DNA of 64,000 nucleotides from Euglena gracilis. Taxonomy: Eukaryota; Euglenida; Euglenophyceae; Euglenales. Made by a program: the position numbers and the translations under genes. The notes under the pieces were generated by a model. That model was not told where the DNA came from. It did not search any database and saw only the letters and a list, made by a program, of their open reading frames with translations. The DNA is taken from the NCBI GenBank assembly GCA_039621445.1, contig CP154956.1, positions 14,806,166 to 14,870,165 of the forward strand. The letters are read 5' to 3'. Positions within the stretch are counted from its first letter, which is position 1; each line of letters opens with the position of its first letter. Below are positions 21,030 to 42,879 of the stretch, in pieces.

Positions 21030-21130
21030 CGCTTCGCGCCAGCAGGGGGGGTCTTATTTATGGGGGGGGTCCATTTCATGGATTTTTGCTCGGACCGGCC
21101 AGGGGGGTCTTATTTTGGGGGGGGGGTCAG
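21030..21130. mobile_element. GGGTCTTATTT/TCCATTTCATGG element fragment
   Basis: Contains CCGGCGCTTCGCGCC, GGGGTCTTATTTATGGGGG, TCCATTTCATGGATTTTTGC and GGGGTCTTATTTTGGGG. Same family as 6989-7132. Confidence 0.6.
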
Positions 21131-21789
21131 AGACTGCAGGAAGGGGTTGGGAGCTGATTAAGCTGCCTAAGTGCCACCGTGGCAGGTGTTCCGTTCACCA
21201 GGTTATGTCCTGCCGAGAGCCTGGGGGGGCCTTGGAGGACGAAGACACGGGGTCCCCCTTCTGTTTCGTAACAGGTGGAGGTGAGCCAGAAACACGGCAC
21301 AGGAAGAGCTAATGGACGAAACCTCTGCCCCTCCCCCCGGGGGGCTGGGCACACAGACAAAGGGGGCCAGAGGCGAAAAACAGCGCCAGGCCAGATAAAG
21401 GGCCCCTAACGAACAGCCACAGTGTACACAGGGGCCTCCTTTTTTTGGAATTGAACACAGAAAAAGGATGAATGTCGCGATTTTTTCACGAAGTCAGAGG
21501 GGGGTCGGGGGGGGGGGTCGGGGGGGAGCAGCCGCGCGGGAGGGGGGGGTCCCAGACTCCCCCGAGCGGCGTGCCTTGGGTGATGGTCAGGCAGGGGGGG
21601 GGGGCACTTTCGACCCCCCAGGGGGGTTTGGGTTTTTGGGATGCAATTGCCACCCCCGGCGCCAAATTTCCGCCACGGCCCGGAAATGGCCATTTTCTTT
21701 GGAAAAGCAATTTGGTTGGCAGGCACCGGGGTCCAAAACCGACCCCACTGCCTGCTGGGGGGATGCGCTTGGTATAACTGGTCCCTGGG

Positions 21790-21905
21790 CACTCACTGGG
21801 GTAAGGGGTCCCTGGCCACGCACCACCCAAACTGGGCCAGAAACAGAAAAGTTAGCGCCAGCCATAAACATACAAGGAGCCTGAGTGCAACTAAGGGGGA
21901 TGTGC
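21790..21905 (+). repeat. GGTCCCTGGCCAC...AACTAAGGGGG dispersed repeat
   Basis: About 110 bp containing AACTGGGCCAGAA, TTAGCGCCAGCCATAAACA and GTGCAACTAAGGGGG. Other copies lie at 29935-30040 and 42595-42695, with a shorter one at 28238-28310. The size and lack of inverted ends would fit a SINE-like repeat. Confidence 0.65.
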
Positions 21906-21914
21906 CTACCAGGC

Positions 21915-22200
21915 TTGTGCTTAGTCGGGTGCCTACCACACGGGGGGGGGGGGGGCTAGGGGCAGGCACCCCATAGCACCCATCCAACCCCCCCGGGGGG
22001 GGGGTAGGGTTTTTGGGGGTGCCTGTCCATAGCAGGCATCCCCCTCCGACCCCGGTGCCGAAGGCACCGGGGGCCCGGAAAAGGCCATTTTCAATGAAAA
22101 TTTTCTGGGTCCCCCACGGACCCTGCCCCCCGGGGGGTGCCTGCTAGGGGCAGGCACCCTATAGCACCCACCCACCCCCCCCCCCGATCGGTAGCAGAAG
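21915..22200 (+). mobile_element. GCTTAGTCGGGTGCC repeat element
   Basis: Same family as 7778-8056, directly behind the 21790 repeat, with the GGTGCCGAAGGCACC hairpin and CATTTTCAATGAAAATTTTC. Ends near GATCGGTAGC. Confidence 0.75.
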
Positions 22201-22229
22201 CATGGTGCCTACTATAGCACAGGGCACCC

Positions 22230-22460
22230 CCCCCCCCGGGTTGGTGCTAAGAAAGCTTGGCTGGCGAGAGAATCAGGTGGAGATCACCCGGGACCCGGCA
22301 TGGCCGTCGTGCATTGGGCTGGGGAGGATTCCTGAAGCACGCGTTGCATTGCATTACATGCGATGCGAGCATTTGTTTCTGAGAGGGGATGTCGAAGCAT
22401 GCGCACTTGCGCGCCCGGCTTCCCGCTGTTGGTTGGGTTGGGACGGCATTTTTGGGTGAG
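22230..22460 (+). other. Coding-like stretch, unassigned
   Basis: A plus frame reads GRIPEARVALHYMRCEHLFL then RGDVEACALARPA, ending before a GGTGAGTC donor-like site. No acceptor or family could be assigned. In 22520-22740 a minus frame (NPRDRFHAVFGALFLEFFGV) is equally uncertain. Confidence 0.2.
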
Positions 22461-23715
22461 TCGCTGAGCGCTTGCTCCTTCAGAGTCAGGCTGTGTTGGG
22501 AAACATTTCCGACAGATCATTTTGTTTCAATGAAAACTTTGAAGCCGTGCAAAATGCAATTTTTTTTTTGAGAAAGCGTGGCTGATTGCGCCGGAGGGAC
22601 TGTCCGAACCAGCACTCCAAAGAATTCCAAGAACAAAGCTCCAAAGACTGCGTGGAAGCGGTCCCTGGGGTTGACACTGCTCTCCTGAACCTCATCCTGG
22701 AGAACGCGGCCAGGCTCGGATTTTTTGTTGGGTGAGCGAAGATGCCTGCGCAAAAGGCAACCCACGGTTGGGTCAGTGCTTGGCATGTTCCTTCTCCAGG
22801 AACTTGCCACCTTGGGCCTAATTTATTCCTCCCGACAGCCCGGGAAGAAAACCTGGTGGATTTTTGTGCATTTTTTTTCTCACCGCGAGGACAATCAAAC
22901 AAGACAATTTTTAATTGTTCTTCCTTGAGCCTCCTCGTCATTAATATTTGTAATGGACTCTCATCACAGAACCATTGCCTGCCAGTAGTGGCATTGATTC
23001 AATCACTGACATGCAAGGAACGACCGCAAAAGAAATTTTTACCTGAAACCAGAAATTTTCCCCATGTGCCTTCTTTCCAGAATGATCGCTCTGCTCCCTC
23101 CTTGGTTTACGTTCTCACCGATGCCTGCCACTGATTAGTAATGCTTTCAAGCACGGGCACACCCAAGACCCTGACGAGTAGCTTTGCCTGTGAACCCTGA
23201 GAAGAAAATTGAAGATGGGTGCCCAAAGTCTGTCTTTTACGCCTCATGTCTGCAATCCCACATACACACACACAGCCGGATACAACACGTGCACATACAC
23301 ATCAACATGCAAAGAGTGAAGCAACACGAACAGAGTGAAAAAACCCATCCTCTCCGTATGAGATAACCTCTTGTTCTGGAAATGAAAATGAACAGGTGTA
23401 AGCCAGCTGGCAGCCTTTTCACATCCCTCCCATTGACGAGATTTATTTATTTTGCAGAAACGATTTTTAACTTTTGGTGGTGCAACAGTGGTCCAAAAAA
23501 GGGTGAAAATGGGTCGGGGAAGGGCTGGCCAGCTCAAATTTCAAAGAATCATTTTTTTTTGCACAATTGGCAGTTTGTTTTATTTGGGATTTTTTGCACT
23601 TTTGATTTTTCGGTACCCAGTTCGATCCCCAGTCGTGCCCAGGGGGGGAGGGGGGTCATCCAGCAGCCTTTTTCCAGCCAGCCCAAATTTTGCAGCCTCT
23701 GAGGAGAACCCGGGG

Positions 23716-24119
23716 TAACCCCCCCCCAAATAATACCCCCCAGGACATTGTTTTTTCGCCCGAAGTCCCGGCCCGAGGGGGGGTATTATTTGGGGGGGGT
23801 AATTGCACCCCAAATTTTTTCGAAATTTTTCGAAGTCCCGTGGGACCCAAAATAGTGCCAAAACCCCCCTTTGGGGACATTTTTTTGTACTTTTTATGAA
23901 AGTTAGCATTTTTTTTTGGAGGTCAGATGATCCAGAAAAATCGATTTTTTGCATAATTTGTTATCAGAGATTGTGATTTTACCTACATTTTCAGTTCAAA
24001 ATACGGGCCTTCAGCCGAAAAACCGGGGGGGGGGGGGTGGGTATGAACCCGGTCGCCGAAGTCGGACCCCGAGGGGGGGGGGGGTATTTTTGGGGGGGTA
24101 TTATTCGGGGGGAGGGTTT
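23716..24119 (+). mobile_element. AAATAATACCCC element
   Basis: Left end TAACCCC...AAATAATACCCC; right end GGGTATTATTCGGGGG...GGGTTT. The interior has TTCGAAATTTTTCGAAG, TTGGAGGTCAGATGATCCAG and CAGAGATTGTGATTTTAC. Copies are at 34005-34410 (reverse) and 58434-58785, with a partial copy at 28335-28585. Confidence 0.8.
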
Positions 24120-24256
24120 GGCAACGCCCTGGCCCAGAGAGCACCCTGACTGTGACCTCGCCACGGCAAACTTTTGGAAGCCACAATATTCTACATGACT
24201 GGAGACCCTCACCGTTCAGCGTTCCGGCACAGGCGGGGCTGGCCCCGTCTGGCTGA

Positions 24257-24316
24257 CGATCGACGACACGACCCCATCCTCTCCCACCCCCGCCCGGGTG
24301 TGGTCCGATGGAGCCT
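24257..24316 (+). CDS. Candidate exon of the kinase locus
   Basis: Preceded by CTGGCTGA (CTG at -8) and followed by GGCCAGCG (CAG at +4). The 60-bp frame reads IDDTTPSSPTPARVWSDGA and ends with one leftover nucleotide, matching the entry phase of the exon at 27073. The residue content is not diagnostic, so support is from borders and phase. Confidence 0.35.
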
Positions 24317-24469
24317 GGCCAGCGCCAGCCTGGTCCAGCCAGCCACCTGTTTCAAGCCCGGGACCGGGACGTCGCTTAAGCCGGAGGGCACCCGTCCCCC
24401 AGGGGGGACCAGCCAGCCAGCAGCCTTTTCCCAGACTCAGACTCCCTCCCCGCTCATTGACAATTTAGT

Positions 24470-24942
24470 TACCCGCCCCCCCCCCCCTTGTCCGCCGACC
24501 ACCCCTATATACCGACCACCCCCCGGTCGGGGGTTGCAGGTTGGGGGGGTTGTACGACCACCGGTCGGGGGTTGCAGGTGACCACCAAAATTTTTTTTAC
24601 CTCTCATATGTGCTTGTCAGCCAGCTTTTTTCCCGTGTTTCCTGTCCATTAAGTGTTCTTCATGTTCCCTCCAGGGAGTCCTGTTTTGTTTGAGCGTAGT
24701 GATGGCACCTCTGTTGCTGCTGTGGTTATTGGTCCCTCACCTCATGGGGAGAAATATTACCGTTATGAAATTGCACCTTTTTTGGCTTTTGGTTTTGTTT
24801 TGGCCCCTAGTGGTACAACCACCCCCCGGTCGGGGGTTGCAGGTTGGGGGGGTTGCAGGTTGGGGGGGGGGTGTACGACCACCCACCCCCCCCCCCCGGT
24901 CGGGGGTCGTAAGAACCCGGTCGTTGGACAAGGGGGCGGGTA
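24470..24942 (+). mobile_element. TTACCCGCCCC element carrying a coding-like segment
   Basis: Ends TTACCCGCCCC...TTGTCCGCCGACC and GTCGTTGGACAAGGGGGCGGGTA with TA on both sides. The interior has repeated CCGGTCGGGGGTTGCAGG blocks and, in the middle, the coding-like segment at 24666. Confidence 0.7.
24666..24780 (+). CDS. Small Tudor/SH3-like coding segment inside the element
   Basis: Reads FPPGSPVLFERSDGTSVAAV then VIGPSPHGEKYYRYEI. It shares a lead sequence (CCATTAA, then TGTTCC) and the FP-GS-V-x-x-RS-G pattern with 8579. It is more complete than that copy. Both lie between halves of poly-C elements of different families. Confidence 0.4.
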
Positions 24943-24999
24943 CCATTTTCCAGCCTGAAGGGCGGCTGAACGGTTATGTGTTTTTTTTGTTTTTTTGGG

Positions 25000-26290
25000 G
25001 GCGCAAAGTGGGTTGAAAATGGGTGAAAATGAGTCTGATTTGTGGCTGGAAACAGGATACTGGCTGACCCCTGAGGGGTCGGTCGCCCAGCTGGAACCGG
25101 GCCCGATTGGGAGTCGAATCGGGCACCGAAAAATCAAAGCTGCAAAAATGTCCAAAAAAACAGCCAAGGACACAAAAAAATTGTGGATTTTCTTGACTTC
25201 AAATCTGCCCTGGCCAGCAAGCGCCAAATTTAATTTTGCCTGAAAATCCTAGCCCAGATGGATTTGTAATTTTTTGTCCTGTTTTTGGGTAGTTGGACTC
25301 TCCCCAAAACTGTCTCCAAAAAAGGGAATTTCAATTTGACCCCTGCAAAAAAATTGGTTAAAATAAAAATAATGTCAATGCATCACGTATTTTGGGGCAT
25401 TTTCACGGTTAATGGGGGAGAGAATCTTTTGGATCTTCTCCAAAAATCCCACGGTCATGTTTCTCGATTTTTGCCAAAAGTCGGCAGCGGGGTCTCATTT
25501 TTGGGGGAGTCTTTTTTTTGGGGGGGGGCGTTATTTTTGGGGGGGGGGGCGGTTTAACAGACGTTTTGTTTGGGCTGGTGCAAACATGGGCCAAACTGGG
25601 GGAAAATGGGTCGAAAATGGCCAGAAGAAGAATGGCGAGAAGATCAACCAGCTAAAAATTTAGGTCAAAAAATCGATGTTTTGTGTAATTCTCAGTTTTT
25701 TTTAAAGGAATTTTCTGTTTTTTCTGTTGTTTTTTTTCCTTGTTCCCAGTTCCAAGTTCGGGTCTGGCCAGCTGTGGGGTTCTCAGACAAGGTGGTGGTT
25801 CTGGGGGGATACAAACACCCTTTTTTTTGCTATGTGAAAAAATAATGGCAAAAAGGATTTGGTTTTTGTTATATATTTGGTGGTTGGTTTGATTTTCGAT
25901 TTCGGTGAAATTTGAGTTTCTGTTCGTTTTTTTTTGTGTTTTTGTGTTTTTCTCTTTGTCGCCCTTTTTTTGCTTTTTTTCTGGTGATTTTTCGGTATCT
26001 GTTGAAACTTTCTTCATTTTGGCACCATTGTTCCCTTGAAACCAGATTTTTGTCAATTTTTTTGTGTTTTTTTTGGGTCAACAAATTGCATATTTTTTTG
26101 CAAAATGAAATGTCCTTGGTGGATGCGTCACCTGGGTTGAACAAAGCAATCAAACTATGAGTTTGGGGACTTTTTGGAATTGTTATGCCTGAACTATGAG
26201 CTTGTTCGCCAATAAAAGTTACATTTACATGAAAATGAAATACATGATAAAATAAATAACAGATGGAGGCACATGCAAGGCATGAATGAA
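25000..26290. other. AT-rich non-coding stretch
   Basis: Mostly T-rich DNA with a C/G-run fragment near 25500-25555. A short segment after TTCCCAG (25748-25850, FQVRVWPAVGFSDKVVVLGG) could be an exon, but no donor is visible. No other gene signal. Confidence 0.4.
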
Positions 26291-26296
26291 TGAATC

Positions 26297-26800
26297 CCCC
26301 CCTGAATAGAAGCCCCCAGGGGCTACTATTCGGAACGTTGGTTGAAAACCGAGGGGGAGCTTCTATTTGGGGGTGGGGGCACTATTCGGAAAAGTGAATT
26401 CTTCATTTTGGCCCAGAATGTCCTTGCACACAAAGTATTTTGGTATTTTTATTATTTGTAACACCATGAATGATATTTTAAAACCCCCCTGAATAGAAGC
26501 TCCCCCCCTCCCTAATGGCGCCCCCCCCCCCCCCGAATAGAAGCCCCCCCCCTCGGTTTTCGACCAACGTCCCGAATGGTGCCCCCCCCCGAATAGGCCG
26601 CTCTCCGTGACTTGTCTGTCAATTGAGACGGCAAGTGCTTTGGCTTCTTCAGTATTTGGTTAAATGAGCGTTGGGTCGTTTTACGTTTAATGATCCAATG
26701 CATCCACAAGAGTAACATTTGCAGCAAATTTGACATGGTTTGGAAAGGTAGGACATGTGGACCCACAAAGAAATTCCTACGATAATTCTCGGACTCCTTG
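26297..26800. repeat. GAATAGAAGCCCC elements and a conserved 170-bp flank
   Basis: Copies of CCCCCCTGAATAGAAGCCCC with GGGGCTACTATTCGG and TCGGTTTTCGACCAACGT occur at 26297-26400 and 26480-26600. The following ~170 bp (GCAAGTGCTTTGGCTTCTTC...CCCACAAAGAAATTCC) recurs at 58980-59150, so it belongs to the element. Confidence 0.7.
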
Positions 26801-27072
26801 GTTTTCGACTTAGTTTCCTGCACAAACAAAGAAATGGGGGGATGCCAGAAAATTTGCAAAAAAAATGCCAGAAATCTGCAAAAGCAGAGTTTCCACAAAA
26901 GTCAAAAACAAAGCAACTGGGCATTTTTATCTCCCTTTTCCTGCAAGGACCTGTTTGGACAAAACGCCCCCGCACAAAAAAACCCTGAAAAATACCCCTC
27001 AAGATGACAGCCAAGAAAGTTTCCGAACACACAACACACACGAAATTCAGTCCATGGCCCACCCCTGCCCGC

Positions 27073-27221
27073 CCGACGTGCCCCCCAACTGCCGCCGCTT
27101 CGTCTTCGCGGTGTCCAACGCCGCCAACCCACAGCGCCCCCGCCTCACCGACGCGTACGTCCAAATGCTGTTCGCCGGCAAGGCCGACCCGGGCGTGGCC
27201 GGGGCCGTTCCCCCGCTCTCC
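27073..27221 (+). CDS. Histidine-kinase ATPase-like exon
   Basis: Preceded by CTGCCCGC (CTG at -8) and followed by GCCCAGCG (CAG at +4). The 149-bp high-GC3 frame reads DVPPNCRRFVFAVSNAANPQ then RPRLTDAYVQMLFAGKADPG. A strand ending in V-x-N followed by a short helix with LTD...LF is what HATPase domains show after the N-box. Known from the family: this domain binds ATP. The kinase assignment is inference from this exon, 28785 and the receiver exons downstream. Confidence 0.6.
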
Positions 27222-27789
27222 GCCCAGCGCCCCCCAACCCCACCGCGGAGGCTGTGCGGAGCCGTTTTCTGATTTTTTTGCGGTGGAGCCGGCCCAAGCC
27301 ATGACAGTTACACTGTTTTTCTGGAGGAGGAGATTCAGAGCTCTCATCCCCGCCTGCTCATCCAGGAGGACGCCCCAACTTTCTCGTCCCTTCCTCATCA
27401 TCATGCCGACTGCTATTTTTTAGCGGGGGGGGGATGCAAACGCGTTTTTTGGGGTCGCGTTTTTTGAGGGTCCATGTTGGTCCATGTTGTGTTTTCTCCC
27501 CTGTTTTTCACCCCCCCCCAACAATGACGACAAGACGGGGACCCAGGTCGGCAAACAGTGGGCCAATTATTTCATTTTTGGCCAATTAAGGCTCTTTTTT
27601 GGCTGATTTTTTTTTTCCACTTTGCAATTTTTAGCGATCTCATTGACTTTTGGCAACGTCGTCAAAAGCAGCCAGACATGGCATGTCAAAAGTCGCCAGG
27701 AACCATTCAAAAATGGCCAAAAGAGGTCAAAAGTGGACAAAAAATGCGAAACGCGCGCAAATTTGCTCAAAAATGCATTGTATGGTTGT

Positions 27790-27797
27790 GCCACACA

Positions 27798-27860
<63 letters not shown>

Positions 27861-27890
27861 ACACACACACGCACACACACACACACATGC
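27790..27890. repeat. (CA)n microsatellite
   Basis: About 100 bp of nearly pure CA with a few CG changes, within the presumed kinase intron 27222-28784. Confidence 0.95.
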
Positions 27891-28784
27891 CCGTTTTATT
27901 AGTTTATTTTGTTGGCATACCCCCCACCTGCAGCCGACTATTTGCCGACCAGGCGACCAGGGCCAACCAGGGCTACCGACTACAGCAGAAAATGGGAAGT
28001 GTCCGTGATGCAAGCAAATCAGCTGGGGAACGGAAGGAGAGGGGGAAGGCAGGCCGCATGCCTCGGTGTCCCACCCCCGATTGATACGGTGCAGCCTTCT
28101 CAGGACCCCGGAAGGGGGGGGGTTGGGAGGGAAAGGGGAGCCGAAAACCCAAGGGGGAGGGGAAGGGCAAGGAAAACACAAAACGGAAGTTTGAAGTCCA
28201 GTGAATATGGGGTCGGACAATTATTGGGAGTTGCTCCGAAGAAAGGGCCAGAAGCGGAATGCAGCGCCAGGCCTTAAACCAGACAGAAGCCAAAGTGCAT
28301 CTAAGGGGGGGTTGGAACCCAGAGTGGTGGGGTTTGGAGGACCTTGGGGGGATTTAAAAGTCCAAAAAAATTTCGAAGCCCCACAGGACCCAAAACCCCC
28401 TCATTTATTGTCCTTTCTCTTGAAGTTTAGCATTTTACACAGAAAATTGATTTTTTTTCGTCAGATTGATTGTCAGATATTATGATTTTTACCCCATTTT
28501 CAGGGCAAAATCCCGGTCGTCGGCCCGAAAAGTTGGGGGGGGGTATTTCGAGGGGGGGGTATTATTTGGGGGCAGGGTTGGATGTTTGGGGGTTTTTCCG
28601 TTAGATGGGGCGCTTTCAGGGCTTTCCTTTCGGAATCCGGAGAATTTTTTGATTTTGTTTCATTTTTGAGATACCGGGCATTTCGCGATCTTTGAGGCCC
28701 CAAAACGACCCGAACCGGGCTGGAAAATGGCCGGTTCGCGAACTGGGTGCGGTGGCCGGCCCCGCGTGGGGGACGCTGGCGCCC

Positions 28785-28908
28785 GACCGCGCGGGCCTGG
28801 CCCACTGCATGCTGGCGGCGGCCGCGGGCGGCATCCGCCTCACCCTCGGCCAGGCGGCGGACCGCGTGACGTTCACCGCCACCGTCACGGCCCGCCTGCC
28901 TGCCGGCC
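28785..28908 (+). CDS. Histidine-kinase ATPase C-terminal exon
   Basis: CTGGCGCCC lies just upstream. The frame reads DRAGLAHCMLAAAAGGIRLT then QAADRVTFTATVTARLPAG. GLAHC...GG followed by a strand RVTFTATV matches the G2 region and last strand of HATPase domains, and it sits directly before the receiver exons. A donor GCCCAGGG (CAG at +4) follows near 28911. The exact start may shift by one base because the neighbouring exon ends in a different phase. Confidence 0.55.
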
Positions 28909-29011
28909 CCGCCCCGCCCAGGGGGGCTGACCGCCCCGGAGTCTGAGTTTGGGCGAATGTTTTTTGGGATTTCGGAAAGCCCGTTGTTGGTGCAAAGCAG
29001 GCCTTTTTTTT

Positions 29012-29270
29012 TTAGTCGCCGGGGGTGGGTGCCAGGGGCAGGCACCCAATGCACCCCTGCCGACCCCCTCGGGGGGGGGGGTAGGGTTTCGGGTTTCGGG
29101 GGTCATTTGGGCAGGCACCCCTGTCTGGCGACCGATCCTGTTTTCTTTACCCTTTGGCAAGGACCCACCCGACCCTGGGTACCCTGGGCTGCCCCCCCCC
29201 CCCGGAGGGTGTGCCTGCTATGGGCAGGCACCCCATAGCACCTACCCACCCCCTCCCCCCCGGTCGGTAA
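29012..29270 (+). mobile_element. GCTTAGTCGGGTGCC-family element
   Basis: A more diverged copy of 7778-8056: GGGGCAGGCACCC, GTAGGGTTTCGGG, TATGGGCAGGCACCCCATAG and CCGGTCGGTAA are preserved. Confidence 0.6.
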
Positions 29271-29934
29271 AAAAAAGCCTGGTGCAAAGCTGTACCGTAA
29301 TAAACATCTCCTTCATATCCAGACGTACCTTGTCTATGCATTGTGAGCCCAATTCCAGTGCTGGAGGTTCCTTCCACTTGCTTTGGAGTTCTGCATGCCT
29401 GAGAGGCCCAACTTCTTGGAATTCCCACCCCAGACGGGATTGTTGTCTTCTCAGGTCTTAGGCCTGGATTTCAGAAAAGGATTCACCCTTTCACCCCTTA
29501 CAGTCGAACAGTGTCGTTTTGGCTCCTTTTGCTGCGTTCCTTCTTTTGGTCTTCCTTGGCTTTTCCATTCTCCCCCTTTGTTTTCACAGTTTTCTGCACA
29601 CCCCACACCCAGCTCTGCATTTGCCCCTCGAAGTTTTGTGCGATGGAGTCATCTCTCCACCTCCCCCGCATTCTCTCACCATTTAAACCCCCCTCTCATA
29701 ACCTGGCCGGGGCAAAGCCAAAAGAGATGGTTCAGTCACCTGGAACCCCGTGTTTAAAGGCAAAGGTTCTTAATAGCACTGAAAATTGTGCCTGAATAAC
29801 CTGGCTGTATAACCCGTACAACCTTGGGGGGGGTCAGGCTGATTTTTAAGGCATATGGCTGTCCCCGCCCGGGGTTGCCTGGGCAGGCATTCCAAGGCAA
29901 CCAGGTTTGACTGGGGGGGCTCACTGGTGTTTTC

Positions 29935-30040
29935 TTGGGGTCCCTGGCCACTCACCACACAGCAAACTGGGCCAGAAGCGAATTTAGCGCCAGCCATAAA
30001 CAGACAAGAAGCCTCAGTGCAACTTGGTGCAACAAGGGGG
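29935..30040 (+). repeat. GGTCCCTGGCCAC...AACTAAGGGGG dispersed repeat
   Basis: Close copy of 21790-21905. The segment 30040-30680 otherwise holds C/G-run fragments and a low-GC stretch without exon signals. Confidence 0.65.
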
Positions 30041-30677
30041 TAAGACACATAGCCAAAGGTGCCTGGGAGCTCGGCCAAATCGGGCCAGTCAGCTGGCACC
30101 ACCTGCCAAGTTATGGGGGGGGGGGACAGGGCAGTACAGGAATCGGCCAAACAGCCAGCGTGGTGGGTGGGGTGGGGGGGTTCTGTCAACCCCGGGGAAA
30201 GGTAACCTCCCCCCCCTCCTGGGTAACCTGCCCCCGGGGCTGTATGGGAAGCTGGTGGGGGGGGGTCGACCCCCACCCACCACCCCAGGGGAGGGAAAAT
30301 TTTGTTTGTTGGCAAGGCCACCCTTCCAAAGTTTCAACCCGGCTTGGGGACCAATGCAAGTTTTTCAGTTTATAGGTACGGGAGTTTGGAGTTACATGTT
30401 GAAGTTGGGTGCTTTCTCAGACGCCGATGTGCCGATGCGGGATTGATCCGGTCAGTGCCACTCACTGAAGCATGGACCAAGCTCCGCCCCTTTGTGCACA
30501 TTTGGATTCGACATGATTGTTTCTGATCCGGCACTGAACACTGTTGCTTTGTCAATTTCTGGCCAAAATTGAGCAACCCCTTGGGCAGATCCAACGGTAA
30601 GCACCTCATTGGGAGGGCTAGGCCTCTTGTTGGGCTCCCCTGATTCCCCGAACCCCCCGGACCCCACCTTTGGAAGG

Positions 30678-30806
30678 TGCAAGGCACCAACCCCTATCGG
30701 TGACTTCGACGAGGCGACCATTTTGGGCGAAAATGGCAAACAAATGGTCGCCTTGTCGAAGTCACCGCCCCCTCAGCCTACGCTGACAGGGGTTGGTGCC
30801 TTGCAT
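30678..30806. repeat. Long hairpin
   Basis: GGTGCAAGGCACCAACCCC and GGTGACTTCGACGAGGCGAC on the left pair with GTCGCCTTGTCGAAGTCACC and GGGGTTGGTGCCTTGCA on the right. The loop is about 15 bp (TTTTGGGCGAAAATGG). Confidence 0.8.
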
Positions 30807-30898
30807 TATCCAAAGTCCAGAGTGACTTGGACCGCCTGGGCCCCTTGCCTGAAGCTGGATTTTTTTTGTAATATATATATATATATATGTATATATAT

Positions 30899-31293
30899 TA
30901 CCCCCCCCCTATGTCCAACGACCCCCCTATGTCCAATGACCACCCCCCCCGGTCAGAGGACACCTTTTCGGAGGTTTGACCAAATTTTTGGTCCCGGCGC
31001 TTTGCGCCGGGACGAAAAATTTTGCCCAAAAATTGGCCAAAAATTTGGCCAAAATGCCATTTTTGACACTTTTTGGACAAAAATTTGTCAAAATTGCCCA
31101 AAATGTTCGGCGCGAAGCGCCGGAAGGGAAAATTTGGGCATTTTTGGGTGGGTAGGGACCCGGGTACCCACCAACTTTCTTTTGACCCCATCCCCCCGGT
31201 CAGAGGACACCTTTTTGGTCATTACCCTATGTCCAACGACCACCCCCCCGGTCGGAGGACAGAGGTTATTGGTCATTGGACATAGGGGGGGTA
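30899..31293 (+). mobile_element. CCCCTATGTCC element in a TA microsatellite
   Basis: Nearly identical to 12411-12770 but with an extra CCCCCGGTCAGAGGACACC block near 31190. TA tracts lie on both sides (30870-30899 and 31292-31385), so this copy went into or next to a (TA)n tract. Confidence 0.9.
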
Positions 31294-31749
31294 TATATAT
31301 ACATAATATATATAATATATATAATATATATATATATATTATGTATTATATATATATATATTATATACATATAATAATATATATGGAATGGGTCACAGAA
31401 GGGAAAACCCCTGCTCTCACAGGACTGCCTTGCACTGGCTGGCACAGCTCTGTGGGGCGGGGCCGTGATTGTATACACACCCCATCACCACACCCCATGG
31501 GCTGGCAGAGGCTTTGGGGCTGGGGGGGGGGGGAGCCCCACAAAATTTTTGGATGTCCCGCTCTTTGATGCCCGAACTCTAGCTTGGATCCCAAAGTCGG
31601 ACCCCAAGTGGGGGGGTTACTTGGGGTGGGGGAGTTACCACCTTGGCACAGTTAAAAACACCCTTGGCACAGTTAAAAACACTCCAGGTTTGCATTAGCA
31701 GCAACAGAGCAGACACATTTATGTGTCAGATTGTGTGGATAAAACCGAG

Positions 31750-31843
31750 TGGTTATAGACCACTTAATATATATGTATATATATGTATTACATATCATTA
31801 CATATTATATATGTAATGATTATATATATACATATATATATAC

Positions 31844-31899
<56 letters not shown>

Positions 31900-31905
31900 T
31901 TATAT
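31750..31905. repeat. (TA)n microsatellite
   Basis: TA repeats with TATG and TACA interruptions, abutting the hairpin element at 31902. Confidence 0.95.
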
Positions 31906-32287
31906 GGCAGCCATAATCTACATGGCCCCCCCCGGGGGGCCATGTAGATTATCCAGGGGGTCAAAATAGTTTTTTGTGTTAATGATGGAATAGGGTTAGG
32001 TGCGCGACTTAGATAAAACCGTGTGGTTATAGTCCATTTAGAGTGTCCAGGGGGTCAAAATAGTTTTTTTGCGTTAATGATGGAATAGGGTTAGGTGCGC
32101 GACTTAGGGTTAGGGTTAGGCCTACCTTATAGACGGGTGTTAGGTGTACAAGTTAGGCTAACCCTAAGCCTAAGTCGCGCACCTAACCCTATTCCATCAT
32201 TAACCCAAAAAAAATGGACCCCCCCCCCCTGGACACTCTAAATGGACCCCCCGGGGGGGTCCATTTTAGAGTATGGCTGCCATATAT
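31902..32287. mobile_element. Hairpin element in a TA microsatellite
   Basis: Ends ATATGGCAGCCATA and TATGGCTGCCATAT. Paired inner arms are CATGTAGATTATCCAGG with its local complement, and AATGATGGAATAGGGTTAGG with CCTAACCCTATTCCATCATT. It contains TTAGGGTTAGGGTTAGG (32103-32119). It shares GTGCGC, CTAACCCTAT and its location in a TA tract with 12060-12356. Confidence 0.8.
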
Positions 32288-32398
32288 ATATATATATGTT
32301 GGCATATATATACATATATATAATACATAATAATAACATGTGCATATAATATGATACATAATGCAATATATGTCATTTTCACGGATTTTGTTTTCCAG

Positions 32399-42520
<10,122 letters not shown>

Positions 42521-42879
42521 GGGGGGGGGGGAATCACAGTGCTGGAATTACACCCGAGTTACTCACCCGGCAGGGGAAGCAACAAAAGAGCACTGGTTCA
42601 AGGGGTCCTGGCCACTCACTAAATAGCAAACTGGGCCAGAAGCGAAGTTGGAGCCGGCCATAAACAGACAAGAAGCCTTAGTGCAACTAAGGGGGAGGGG
42701 TTGGCGAAAAACAACTAAAGTGACCCAGTGCCGAAAGCAGGAAGGCGCCGGGAAAACGTTCTGACCTTTTTTTGTGGTCAGTTTTTTCGTATTTGTATTT
42801 TTGTATTTTTTGTATTTGTGGTTAGTTTCCATTGGGGGGGGGGGTTGGGTTAGGGTCAAGGTTGTGGGTCGACGGTGGT

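Noticed and set aside
27073-27221. Inward-rectifier potassium channel fragment
   Set aside because: The V-x-N strand looked channel-like, but the next exons fit a kinase ATPase domain followed by a receiver.
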